Origin: UBA1435 sp041663285
GTDB taxonomy: Bacteria; Patescibacteriota; Microgenomatia; UBA12405
Assembly: GCA_041663285.1 (NCBI GenBank)
Contig: JBAZSP010000015.1
Location: forward strand, 1-29,774
DNA length: 29,774 bases
Reading direction: 5' to 3'
In this document: positions 22,658-29,774 of the stretch, piece after piece
Position numbering within the stretch: the first letter of the stretch is position 1
Layout: every line of letters begins with the position of its first letter
Position numbers and translations under genes: made by a program
The notes under the pieces: generated by a model
Seen by the model: the letters and a program-made list of their open reading frames with translations, nothing else
Told to the model about the DNA's origin: nothing
The model's database searches: none

Positions 22658-23098
22658 TCAGCGATAACCGAGCTTTTGGAGGAAAACCAGCTGATAAGGA
22701 ATTATATTCGAAGGAAGGGGCAAAAAATAATTCTGGCCTTCAATACTTGGTAATTTGATTTTAACGGGATGGTGAAGGATGTGGCCGCGGGGATCGCCCT
22801 GCAAAGTTTCAAAGATACCAAGCCTTTGGGCAGATACGGGATCAAGAGTAATATTTAATTCATCCTCGGCTAAACGCGTAATGCAATCATCAATCGGCTC
22901 GTCTTTTAATAGAAAGCCACCGGGGAGGTGCCAATAACCGGCAAAAGGATCTTTGTCCCTTTTTAACAAAAGCAACTGGCCGGCAGGATTTTCGACGAGA
23001 AGCTCGACGGCTAGCCTTGGGCAAAATTCAAAGCTTTTTAGGAAGTCCGGAAGGGAGAGTTTTTGAGGCAATGGAAAAGTATATAACGGCAAACACAA
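22658..23098 (-). CDS. Nudix hydrolase, GDP-mannose mannosyl hydrolase-like
   Basis: Up to 146 residues. The Nudix box is GFLLKDEPIDDCITRLAEDE (61-80): G-x5-E and Arg75/Glu80 are kept, but the usual R-E after the helix turn is R-L. This is the same change as in GDP-mannose mannosyl hydrolases (KDE...RL...EL), so a nucleotide-sugar substrate is plausible. Upstream is LLLLKRDKDPFAGYWHLPGG. There is no ATG: TTG at 23098 is four bases after the stop of the 23103 gene, but a TATACT box (minus strand) sits six bases before another in-frame TTG at 23071, which would give a 137-residue leaderless product starting MPQKLSLPDF. I cannot decide between them. Confidence 0.82.
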   Translation of the reverse strand: MCLPLYTFPLPQKLSLPDFLKSFEFCPRLAVELLVENPAGQLLLLKRDKDPFAGYWHLPGGFLLKDEPIDDCITRLAEDELNITLDPVSAQRLGIFETLQGDPRGHILHHPVKIKLPSIEGQNYFLPLPSNIIPYQLVFLQKLGYR

Positions 23099-23102
23099 TT
23101 AA

Positions 23103-24338
23103 TCACTTAGGGTACCTACGCCCAGGATCAGGCTCGACCCAGCTTTTACCTTGTCCGCTTGGCCTTGAGGGGACTACTGTTGTAGTCGGGAGTCTTTCGG
23201 GTGGCACATGCTCATCTCGCGGCTTGGATCTTAGTATGTCAGGCTGGGGATCTATTACAATTTTTGGCTTGGGTGGTTCCTGTGGAGACGGGGCTGGGCG
23301 GGGAGGGGGCAGAACGTCACCATGAACAACGCGAAGGGGCTCTTCAGATTCGGGAGCGGGAGAGGCAAGGAGATTGCCATTGGCGTCAGTGGCAAGCCAT
23401 TTTTGATCAGCATCATTATAGCGAGCAATCCGAGTCATTTGAATATTATCGCCGGCATTAAGGAAATTTATCCAGACAAGATCTTCGTCAATAATTAAGT
23501 AATAACCAGGAAGTTTTTCGATTTGACCGGAAAAGGTTTGATTGCCAATAGTGGTACGGCCTTGTTCCGGATTCCAGGTGTATGAACCAACTGCTAACGG
23601 CATACCAGGATTTGCGTAACTTCGGGAGACTACACCGACTAAAAGCGGATTAACAGTGCCGTCCTGATTTAATGACTGGTGGATGACGCTAGGGGCATCT
23701 CCGGCATCTATCCCGTGGACTATGGAAGAAAATGTCCCTTCATATTTTTGGGGCAAACCGCCTTGGCAACCGACAGGATGCAGGTGATAAATACCATTAA
23801 GCTCCTGATTCCAAGAGGCCCGTCCCCTTTCACGGACTTGCCGATTCACCCGGTCAACATCGACCGTGACAGTTCCGGCGCCCTGCTCTTTGGTCCCATC
23901 AGTGACTTCCTGAACGAGATAGACGGTTTTGCCATTGATTTGAGCCACTTCATGATCTCCCCAGTTAATAAGAACGGCTTCGACCGGCGGATTATGACTA
24001 TACCAGCGATTTTCTAAATCAAGCAGGCCTTGATAGGCGGGACCGTCGAAAATTATGGCGGCTTTTTGGGAAACGGGCATTTCTTTACCACGTAGGGGAT
24101 CTAACTCGCGGGCGAACTTACTAGCCGGCTCGGTGCGGGCAGCAACGAAATCGACGGCAGCTGATTGCTTGGGATCGAGAGAATGCCATTCCTGCCGACC
24201 GATTTTGGTTTCTCGATTTCTTTGGCCTATCTGCAGTTCAACGGCGATATTCTGGCCATCCCGGGCGGAAGGTTCGAATTTTACCAAAGGAGCTTCGCCG
24301 AGTGCTTCTTTCAAATCTCCCAAGTCTCGTATAGTCAT
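23103..24338 (-). CDS. Unknown protein with possible JAMM-like domain and Pro-rich tail
   Basis: 411 residues with no signal peptide. The first about 110 residues are charged (RNRETKIGRQEWHSLDPKQS). Residues 118-240 have the order of strands of a JAB/MPN domain: VEAVLINW (Glu120), VYLVQEVTDG, TVTVDVDRVNRQV, NGIYHLHPVG with His185-x-His187-Pro, Ser204/Ser205 and Asp211/Asp214, then NPLLVGVVSRS. The Ser-x2-Asp spacing of real JAMM proteases is not exact, so this is tentative. Residues 250-325 are beta-rich (GYYLIIDEDLVWINFLNAGD). Residues 340-411 are Pro/Arg-rich and disordered. It is in one unit with the Nudix gene, with a gap of four bases. Confidence 0.75.
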   Translation of the reverse strand: MTIRDLGDLKEALGEAPLVKFEPSARDGQNIAVELQIGQRNRETKIGRQEWHSLDPKQSAAVDFVAARTEPASKFARELDPLRGKEMPVSQKAAIIFDGPAYQGLLDLENRWYSHNPPVEAVLINWGDHEVAQINGKTVYLVQEVTDGTKEQGAGTVTVDVDRVNRQVRERGRASWNQELNGIYHLHPVGCQGGLPQKYEGTFSSIVHGIDAGDAPSVIHQSLNQDGTVNPLLVGVVSRSYANPGMPLAVGSYTWNPEQGRTTIGNQTFSGQIEKLPGYYLIIDEDLVWINFLNAGDNIQMTRIARYNDADQKWLATDANGNLLASPAPESEEPLRVVHGDVLPPPRPAPSPQEPPKPKIVIDPQPDILRSKPRDEHVPPERLPTTTVVPSRPSGQGKSWVEPDPGRRYPK

Positions 24339-24343
24339 AACTT

Positions 24344-24352
24344 AATATAACA
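24344..24352 (-). promoter_or_regulatory. Extended -10 (TGTTATATT), leaderless spacing
   Basis: Minus strand TGT-TATATT, then five bases to the ATG at 24338. It lies across the gap and overlaps the 3' end of the upstream gap between 24355 and 24338. Confidence 0.6.
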
Positions 24353-24354
24353 TC

Positions 24355-24711
24355 TTATAAACACTTACTTTCGCAAGCGAAAATGTCGGGCTGATTGGCG
24401 TCATTTCGCTGGCACTCTTCGACACAAGATTTGCAGGCGGTAAATTTTGAATCAATCTGAAGCTGACAGTTACCAGCTATAACTTGACAATTGGCAAATC
24501 GACGGCAGCCATCGCCTAGCATATAAATTTCGGTGCAGACATCAGGAACATTTGGGCCACAGGTAAGATTGAGACCGTGGCATTCCTGAAGACCGCAGCG
24601 GGACGATAAAACGGGAGGAGAGTTTTTGTTCTGATGGAGGTAAAGGTAAAAGGCGATAAAAATGATAATCAAAAATATGGCCAGAAACAAAAGGGATGGA
24701 CGGGACTTCAT
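24355..24711 (-). CDS. Membrane-anchored protein with twelve cysteines
   Basis: 118 residues. One N-terminal hydrophobic segment (about 7-25), then about 80 residues with 12 Cys: SRCGLQECHG, LTCGPNVPDVCTE, GDGCRRFANCQ, AGNCQLQ, FTACKSCVEECQR, FACESKCL. The even number and regular spacing suggest six disulfides in a small outward-facing domain. I do not know the family. It has its own leaderless-type promoter (TATACT, seven bases before the ATG) and lies 16 bases upstream of the 24338 gene. Confidence 0.75.
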   Translation of the reverse strand: MKSRPSLLFLAIFLIIIFIAFYLYLHQNKNSPPVLSSRCGLQECHGLNLTCGPNVPDVCTEIYMLGDGCRRFANCQVIAGNCQLQIDSKFTACKSCVEECQRNDANQPDIFACESKCL

Positions 24712-24718
24712 ACGATCT

Positions 24719-24724
24719 AGTATA
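24719..24724 (-). promoter_or_regulatory. -10 box (TATACT) for the 12-Cys gene
   Basis: TATACT on the minus strand (24724-24719), then seven bases to the ATG at 24711. Confidence 0.55.
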
Positions 24725-24727
24725 CAT

Positions 24728-24754
24728 AACCCATGACCTTACGGTCAGGGTTTT
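24728..24754. terminator. Terminator-like hairpin, copy of 22514-22544
   Basis: AACCCATGACC-TTAC-GGTCAGGGTTTT. It matches the first terminator in layout with paired changes. On the minus strand it lies after the ZIP gene and the 98-bp repeat; the T run is better on the plus strand. Confidence 0.65.
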
Positions 24755-24777
24755 GCCCTCCAGAGGCGGGTAAAAGG

Positions 24778-24875
24778 TCCGCTCCTGGCGGACTTTGTCC
24801 GACCATTTATAGCTTCAACACCGATTTTACAATCGGGGCCCACCGGAGGCGGGTAAATTTTCGCTGTCTTGGAAT
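24778..24875. repeat. 98-bp 3'-end repeat, copy 2
   Basis: 97 of 98 positions match 22549-22646. It lies 60 bases after the ZIP stop (minus reading), again directly before the terminator-like hairpin. The rest of 24755-24935 has a CCAGAGGCGGG unit and no gene. Confidence 0.93.
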
Positions 24876-24935
24876 AAACGCAAAGATGCCTAAGTCAACT
24901 GAGCTACTTAAGGGGGGTTAAGAGAAGAAATGAGA

Positions 24936-25679
24936 TTATTCTAAAAAAACCAGAAGATACATAAAGGCAAGACCAATAAAAATAAAGGCTAACTGCCTGG
25001 CGGAATCAGAGAGCCGGGGGGTGTGGCGGTGAAGCTCGGGAATAAGATCAGAGGAGGCCAGATAGATGAAACCACCGGCGGTGACCGGGATAAGAAAATC
25101 AGACAAGCCGGTAATAGATTTGCCAAGAATAAAAAAAAGAAGAGTGCCAAAAACGGATGATAAAGAAACTAAAAAGTTTAATCGCAAAGCTTTGGAAGGG
25201 GGAAGGCCACTGTGAACCATAATACCGAAATCCCCTATTTCCTGCGGTATTTCGTGAGCCATGATGGCTAGGGAGGTGGTTATGCCCAGAGGCAGACTGA
25301 CCTGGAAACTGGCGGCGATTAATAAACCGTCAATAAAGTTATGGACTAGGTCACCGGCTAGGTTGAGTGCAGCCAGGTGAGACCTGGAATCGTCGCAATC
25401 CACGTTGTGACAATGCCGCCAGCGAAAAATTTTTTCGATAAAAAAGAAAAGAAACAGCCCGGAAAGAGTTAATCCGGAAGCTGATGAAGGTAAAATCTCG
25501 AAAGCCTGGGGCAAAAGGTGAATAAAGGCGTCGCCAAGAAGGGTGCCGACCGCCAGACTAACCAGATAAGGGGTGAGACGGGCAAGCCCGGAAAATTTTT
25601 TGGAAGCAAAAAAAAGACCAAGGTAAGAAATCAGGCCGATGGAAAAGGAGACGATTAGAGAAAGGAAAAAAGGAGACAT
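24936..25679 (-). CDS. ZIP family divalent metal transporter
   Basis: 247 residues, about eight membrane segments, the usual family length. Metal-site motifs in helices 4 and 5 are clear: HNFIDG (113-118) and MAHEIPQEIGDFG (140-152). The cytoplasmic loop before helix 4 is short and has RHCHNVDCDD, two Cys and two His that may bind metal. It imports zinc or similar ions into the cytoplasm. The ATG is two bases after the stop of the 25682 gene, so they form an operon; the function of that partner is unknown. Confidence 0.93.
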   Translation of the reverse strand: MSPFFLSLIVSFSIGLISYLGLFFASKKFSGLARLTPYLVSLAVGTLLGDAFIHLLPQAFEILPSSASGLTLSGLFLFFFIEKIFRWRHCHNVDCDDSRSHLAALNLAGDLVHNFIDGLLIAASFQVSLPLGITTSLAIMAHEIPQEIGDFGIMVHSGLPPSKALRLNFLVSLSSVFGTLLFFILGKSITGLSDFLIPVTAGGFIYLASSDLIPELHRHTPRLSDSARQLAFIFIGLAFMYLLVFLE

Positions 25680-25681
25680 GG

Positions 25682-26254
25682 CTATGTAGATTTATTGCTC
25701 TTTTGGGAGACGTAAGTGCTAAAAATATGACTGTCCCAAATCAATTTAGGAATAATATTTAATGTGTAAAAGGTTTTAAAATAGGGCGAAACTTGGATAA
25801 ATATGGGCTGGCCGATATACGGCCTTAGCCTTTTTGAGGGATAACGAAGGTGAGACTGATCATAATAACTATCTTCAATTGTATAAACGTTTTTTGAGCA
25901 AACTAAAGACGTTTCACGAATATAATACCAACCGGAACGCTTTCTTCTTTTGTATTGGCGGAATTTAACGTCCTTGAGGATGTCTTTTTGAATAGCCGAA
26001 GGTTTGAGACGTTCAATAAATAGGAGGATGAGAAAAACATCGAGTGTGAAAGATATAAAAATAAAAAAAGTAAGGTAGGAAGTACCCAGTAGAAACCAAA
26101 GAAATATCAAAATCACAACGATAGTAGCGCTATGGGGAAACCAATGCCATTCAAGACGGTGCCTTAATTCTTTACCGGCGAAAAGCAGAACAACAAACCA
26201 ATAAAACACCGGCAGACAAAGCAGCACCAAACCGAGCATGGTTAATGACGTCAT
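25682..26254 (-). CDS. Unknown membrane protein upstream of zip
   Basis: 190 residues. Three hydrophobic segments at about 5-27, 43-60 and 61-82, then a soluble basic/aromatic C-terminal part of about 105 residues (KRRKRSGWYYIRETS, YIGQPIFIQVSPYF). No motif recognised. ATG at 26254 (MTSLTMLG); Met6 is an alternative. It is the first gene of the zip operon, with a two-base gap. It could assist the transporter, but nothing in the sequence shows that. Confidence 0.7.
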   Translation of the reverse strand: MTSLTMLGLVLLCLPVFYWFVVLLFAGKELRHRLEWHWFPHSATIVVILIFLWFLLGTSYLTFFIFISFTLDVFLILLFIERLKPSAIQKDILKDVKFRQYKRRKRSGWYYIRETSLVCSKNVYTIEDSYYDQSHLRYPSKRLRPYIGQPIFIQVSPYFKTFYTLNIIPKLIWDSHIFSTYVSQKSNKST

Positions 26255-26322
26255 TGTGTAAACTAATGGATATATAGGTAAAGTTTAACATAAAAATGAA
26301 AACTTGATTCGAGAAAAATGGT

Positions 26323-26440
26323 TCAGGATTCAAGAATAACTTCTAAGTTCTAAATCCTGATATCTCCCGCCGGTGGCGGATTGTATTTTAAGGCAAAATT
26401 TGTCGTTGTACTTCAAATTTCGACCTGAAAATACTAATAA
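26323..26440. repeat. Modular repeat fragment, matches 29287-29394
   Basis: GGCGGATTGTATTTTAAGGC and the following AAAATTTG...ACTTCAAATTT...GACCTG...AAATACTA are shared with 29326-29384. Here the palindrome core is CGCCGGTGGCGG instead of CGCCAGAGGCGG, so arms are kept while the loop differs. The rest of 26255-26592 is AT-rich with no gene. Confidence 0.85.
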
Positions 26441-26592
26441 TAATTCCCATGGGTTGAGGGTTGTGACAGCAGATATCGTATAGACTTTTGTTCCCGTAGG
26501 ACTAAAGTTGAAATCTCCATCCTAATCAATAAATATAAATAATGGTGCTACTGCCATGATAAATCCCAATTTATCATTGCTTAATATCAAGT

Positions 26593-26598
26593 TATAAT
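26593..26598 (+). promoter_or_regulatory. -10 box (TATAAT) for the EamA gene, leaderless spacing
   Basis: TATAAT then six bases to ATG at 26605. Confidence 0.6.
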
Positions 26599-26604
26599 TG
26601 TCGT

Positions 26605-27488
26605 ATGAATTGGTTTTTAGTTGCTTTAATTGCAGGCTTGTCTGGTATGCTTGGTTGGGGTATTTCTGATTTCTTTGCCAAAAAAACAATTGATAAAATT
26701 GGCGACCTAAAAACACTGATAGGCTCGCAAATTATTGGTGGGTTGTTTCTACTTGCATATTACCTTCTTGCCAAACCAGCCTTTCCTGCAATAACAGGGG
26801 CAATGCTATTTTATGTTTCCTGTTTAGCCTTATTAGATGGAGCAGGATATTTATTTCTGTATCATGCTTTTCAAAAGGGAGTTATGTCTATAGTCAGTCC
26901 AATAGCGGCAAGTGCGGCGGGATTTTCGGTAATTATTGCTGTCTTTCTGTTCAAGGATAGTCTTTCTACCTTTGGCCTTATAGGCGTAATCTTAATTTTT
27001 CTCGGAATTCTTATTACGTCAACCGATTTTAAGGATTTGAAAAGAAGTTTTTCAAAAGCAAATCTAAGCAATGGAGTTCCAGAAGCTATTGCTGTCATGG
27101 TTTTAATCGGATTGTGGTTTCCTCTTTGGGATAAGTTTGTCGGTGATAAAGAATGGTTGTTTTGGTTAATAATGTTGAAACTGATAATGGGGCTATGCTT
27201 TGTTTATATTTCTACCTAACGAATAAGGGGAAAAGATTATTAAGCGGCTATAAATCGGTAATCAAAATACTACTACCAGTTGCTATTCTTGACGCTTTAG
27301 CATATTTGGGAACTACCTGGGGTTATTCTATTACTACAAATACAACCAGTTTGATAACTGTGATTGCTAATGCTTATTCTTTGCCAACCATCATACTTGC
27401 CTATTTTCTCTTAAAAGAGAGAATCGATAGAACTCAAGCTCTTGGCATTGCGTGTATTCTAGGTGGAATAATAACGAGTTCTCTCTAG
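26605..27488 (+). pseudogene. EamA/DMT family transporter, broken by one frameshift
   Basis: Two reading frames together give about 294 residues with ten membrane segments, the normal EamA length. Part 1 (26605-27219) starts MNWFLVALIAGLSGMLGWGI and stops at TAA after LCFVYIST. Part 2 continues in the frame of 27153-27488 as YLTNKGKRLLSGYKSV and ends GIACILGGIITSSL. The join is near 27199-27215, and a single missing base there would restore one frame. No X-XXY-YYZ slippery site is seen, so this is either a real loss-of-function or a sequencing/assembly error. The codons are T-rich and unlike the GA-rich style of neighbouring genes, which suggests recent acquisition. Substrate unknown. Confidence 0.85.
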
Positions 27489-27684
27489 GTAAAAGCTGGT
27501 TGAATATTGAAGTTTTCAAATACTGTTTGAATACCCTGAAGGGTAAAAACAAACTCTATTTTTCGGTTAGTGAATAAGTCTGCTAGGGGGGAGGCCGGGG
27601 TGATCTTATTTGAGATTGCCGCGCTTTGGGCGCAATGACGTATGAGGTGGGTGGACAAGAATGGAGAAGACAAGTGAGATGCTG
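27489..27684. repeat. Spacer with GAGATTGCC...GCAATGACG element
   Basis: 27612-27640 reads GAGATTGCCGCGCTTTG then GGCGCAATGACG, the shortest copy of this element in the window. CCCTGAAGGG at about 27535-27544 is a tiny inverted repeat. No gene. Confidence 0.7.
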
Positions 27685-27690
27685 TATTAT
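27685..27690 (+). promoter_or_regulatory. -10 box (TATTAT) for the solute-binding protein
   Basis: TATTAT, with ATG at 27698 seven bases further on; a GTG codon at 27695 is in the same frame. Confidence 0.5.
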
Positions 27691-27697
27691 TTAAGTG

Positions 27698-29245
27698 ATG
27701 GATGAAATTAACAGCCCCCTGCCGCCAAGAAGAACAAATATACCGGAGGAACAACCGGTAGAAGAAAAACCGACAGAAGAAAAAGTCAGTGAAGAAATAC
27801 TGCCGCAAAACAGGACGGAGCCGATTATGGTGTCGTCAAAACCGACTGGATTGCCCCTGGCTAAGGCTATAATTCCCCGGGACAACCGGGGGCCGATTAC
27901 AATAGCCCTAATCGGATTGGCGATAATTGCACTGATATTGGTGGTGGTTAAAGTACTTATCCCCAGACTTAAGGGGAGCGGAAAAACGGCCGGAGAAAAA
28001 ACAATAGTATATTGGGGACTGTGGGAAGACGACAGCTTGATAAACGGAGTATTGGCTGATTTTGAGACCAAAAACCCGGGAATTAAAGTTAAGTATATAA
28101 AAAATTCGAAAATTGATTACCGGTCACGACTTCAGGGCAGGCTAGCGAAAGACCCCGAGGCGGAGGAAGTGCCCGACTTGTTTAGATTCCATAGCAGCTG
28201 GGTGCCGATGATGAAGAATTACCTGGATGCGGCCCCGGACGAGACGGCCCAGAAATTAGAGCTGGAAAACGACTTTTACCGGGTATATCAAAATGACCTT
28301 AAAATCGGAAAGTCTTATGTAGGGATACCGCTAATGTATGACGGGCTGGCGCTGTTTTATAACAAAGATATTATTGAAAAATCGCAAATGAGTCTGCCAA
28401 GAACTTGGTGGGATTTTCAGGAGACGGCGACGAAGGTGACGGTAAAAGACCAAAACGGGAAAATTACGGTGGCCGGAGCCGGAATGGGTTTAGCCGATAA
28501 CGTGGATCATTGGAGCGATATTTTGGGCCTGATTATGAAACAAAATGGAATTGACATTTTGAATTTGGACGCAGCCACTGAAGCCAAGCTCAAAAATGTG
28601 CTGAACTTTTATACCCTTTTCCGTACCCGGGACGAGGTGTGGAACGAAAGCTTGCCGACGACAACAGAGATGTTTGCCAGCGGAAAACTGGCTTTTTATT
28701 TTGGGCCTTCTTGGCGGATATTTAACCTGGAAGAAATGAAACCGACTTTAAATCCCCAACTGGAATATGAAGTAATTGGAGTGCCGCAACTGCCGGTGTT
28801 GGAGGAGGGTGAAGAGCTGTCGCCGGAAACCAGATTAACTGATATTCAGTGGGCAACTTATTGGGCTGAAGGGGTAAACGCCAGAAGTAAAAACCAAAAA
28901 GAGGCCTGGAAATTGCTGGAGTTTTTGGCAGCCAAGGAAAACCTGGAAGTTTTGTACCGGACGGCATCACAGGTGAGATATTTTGGTGAACTTTACCCCA
29001 GAAGAAGCATGGGGCCAATGCTGACTGATAACCTGAAAGCCAGCGCATTTTTGCAGGGAGCGGACAGCGCCAGCAGCGGTTACTTATCGTCCCGAACTTA
29101 CGATGCCGGACTTAATGACCAAATGAGCGATTACTTTAAAAACGCGATAAATGCAATAGTGTTTGATAAAGAGTCGAGTGACTCGGTGGTGGAAACGCTG
29201 AAAAAGGGAATACAGCAACTAAAACAAAAATACGAGCTAAGGTAA
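27698..29245 (+). CDS. Sugar-type extracellular solute-binding protein with N-terminal anchor
   Basis: 515 residues from ATG at 27698 (an in-frame GTG lies one codon earlier). A Pro/Glu-rich cytoplasmic tail (about 1-62) is followed by one membrane segment (about 66-89, ITIALIGLAIIALILVVVKV) and a family 1 extracellular solute-binding domain (SBP_bac_1): IVYWGLWEDDSLINGVLADF, PDLFRFHSSWVPMM, VGIPLMYDGLALFYNKDII, PRTWWDF, MFASGKLAFYFGPSW, NAINAIVFDK. There is no lipobox Cys, so it is held by the helix and not by lipid. No ABC permease or ATPase gene is next to it. It may serve a transporter encoded elsewhere. The ligand is unknown. Confidence 0.88.
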   Translation: MDEINSPLPPRRTNIPEEQPVEEKPTEEKVSEEILPQNRTEPIMVSSKPTGLPLAKAIIPRDNRGPITIALIGLAIIALILVVVKVLIPRLKGSGKTAGEKTIVYWGLWEDDSLINGVLADFETKNPGIKVKYIKNSKIDYRSRLQGRLAKDPEAEEVPDLFRFHSSWVPMMKNYLDAAPDETAQKLELENDFYRVYQNDLKIGKSYVGIPLMYDGLALFYNKDIIEKSQMSLPRTWWDFQETATKVTVKDQNGKITVAGAGMGLADNVDHWSDILGLIMKQNGIDILNLDAATEAKLKNVLNFYTLFRTRDEVWNESLPTTTEMFASGKLAFYFGPSWRIFNLEEMKPTLNPQLEYEVIGVPQLPVLEEGEELSPETRLTDIQWATYWAEGVNARSKNQKEAWKLLEFLAAKENLEVLYRTASQVRYFGELYPRRSMGPMLTDNLKASAFLQGADSASSGYLSSRTYDAGLNDQMSDYFKNAINAIVFDKESSDSVVETLKKGIQQLKQKYELR

Positions 29246-29286
29246 CAGGCTGGATTTTGGAAAAAAAGATGGGTGAAATATGAAAT

Positions 29287-29728
29287 ATGATTCAGGAATA
29301 ACATCTAAGCTCTTCCGCCAGAGGCGGATTGTATTTTAAGGCAAAATTTGGCATTACACTTCAAATTTTGACCTGTAAATACTAAAATTTCTAATATCTA
29401 AATCCTAAACTCTAAACAAATTCAAAATTATAATTATCAAATTTCAAAACTTAATTAAGAAATCCCTCACTAACTCTCCCTTTCCCGATGTTTCGATCGG
29501 GACAGGTGATCCACCTACGCCAAGGCTTCGGCGGACGAGGGAAAAGGGAGAGTACTAGTAAAAGATTATTCAAATAGTAAAGACTAAGTTGATTAATATA
29601 ATTTAAGAATTTAATAATTTAAGAAACTGAGGGATAAGAGGCTTTAGATAGAAAGAAGAGATTGCTTCTTTGCCAGAGGCGGTTCCGCCAACAGCTTCGC
29701 AGTTTAGGCGGGCAGGCGGATGGAGTAG
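29287..29728. repeat. Full copy of long modular repeat
   Basis: The same order of modules as 954-1330: CCGCCAGAGGCGG, ACACTTCAAATTTTG, AATATCTAAATCCTAAAC, double hairpin (29483-29537), CTAGTAAAAGATTATTC and GAGATTGCTTCTTTGCC, then the GCTTCGCAGTTTAGGCGGGC hairpin. The final GCAATGAC is missing here; the copy ends GGCAGGCGGATGG. Confidence 0.9.
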
Positions 29729-29731
29729 AAT
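29726..29731 (+). promoter_or_regulatory. -10 box (TAGAAT) at the edge of the repeat
   Basis: TAGAAT six bases before ATG at 29738. It begins where the repeat ends. Confidence 0.5.
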
Positions 29732-29737
29732 AAGGGT

Positions 29738-29774
29738 ATGATTTTTGTAAACTTTAAACTATATGGACAGTCGT
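29738..29774 (+). CDS. Start of a gene cut by the window end, likely triosephosphate isomerase
   Basis: Only 12 residues are visible, MIFVNFKLYGQS. The VNFK near the N-terminus matches the N-x-K substrate-binding motif at the start of archaeal-type triosephosphate isomerases (often written VNFKTY). This would interconvert dihydroxyacetone phosphate and glyceraldehyde 3-phosphate. The fragment is too short to be sure. Confidence 0.45.
   Translation, partial: MIFVNFKLYGQS

Noticed and set aside
26605..27488. Programmed frameshift in the EamA gene
   Set aside because: No heptamer slippery site is present at the overlap and such transporters are not known to use recoding.
27535..27544. Terminator after the EamA gene (CCCTGAAGGG)
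   Set aside because: The stem is only four base pairs and no T run follows.
1..29774. Alternative genetic code with TGA as glycine
   Set aside because: TGA ends several well-bounded genes, including the C39-like peptidase and the RNase H, at the expected protein length.

Overview
The window looks like part of a Candidate Phyla Radiation (Patescibacteria) genome, most likely from the Microgenomates group. The signs are a compact mix of short hypothetical genes, LemA next to a TPM-domain protein, a TsaC-TsaE fusion, a large surface gingipain-like protease, a VanW/G5 protein, a DUF4173-type membrane protein, and intergenic spaces full of small GC palindromes and A/T-rich repeats. TGA is used as an ordinary stop (for example at the ends of the C39 peptidase and the RNase H), so the code is the standard bacterial one and not the Gracilibacteria/SR1 code. 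No rRNA, tRNA or CRISPR array was seen. The assignment is inference from gene content.

Layout. 1-1800: copies of a long modular repeat and two small unknown minus-strand genes. 1799-2926: TsaC-TsaE fusion for t6A modification of tRNA. 3096-4522: lemA and a TPM protein (minus). 4753-5499: unknown cytoplasmic protein with the clearest -35/-10 promoter and Shine-Dalgarno. 5496-10508: an amino-acid permease downstream of a 1303-residue C25 (gingipain-like) protease carrying a six-blade NHL propeller (minus operon). 10738-11925: unknown protein with two twin-arginine-like motifs. 12003-13220: TsaD. 13515-14507: Fic protein. 14790-16319: DUF4173-like membrane protein. 16371-18837: small unknown genes, several Cys-bearing, and a protein built of two copies of an unknown domain. 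18878-21018: VanW protein and RNase H (overlapping, minus). 21109-24711: tiny leaderless gene, C39-like peptidase, Nudix hydrolase, a possible JAMM-like protein and a 12-cysteine anchored protein. 24936-26254: ZIP metal transporter and an unknown membrane protein. 26605-27488: frameshifted EamA transporter. 27698-29245: membrane-anchored sugar-binding protein. 29738-end: start of a probable triosephosphate isomerase.

How it works together. Two of the genes for the universal t6A pathway (tsaC-tsaE and tsaD) lie 9 kb apart. A large share of the rest acts at the cell surface: anchored protease, VanW, C39 peptidase, LemA/TPM, 12-Cys protein and solute-binding protein, beside three transporters. 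This fits a small host-attached cell that scavenges nutrients.

Two window-wide signals stand out. First, the intergenic repeat families also sit inside coding sequence, in frame, in both t6A genes (a palindrome in the TsaC-TsaE linker; A-rich stretches in the TsaE part and twice in TsaD), and one palindrome supplies the VanW stop codon. Second, about a dozen genes have a TATAAT-like box ending only 5-9 bases before the start codon, which predicts widespread leaderless transcription.
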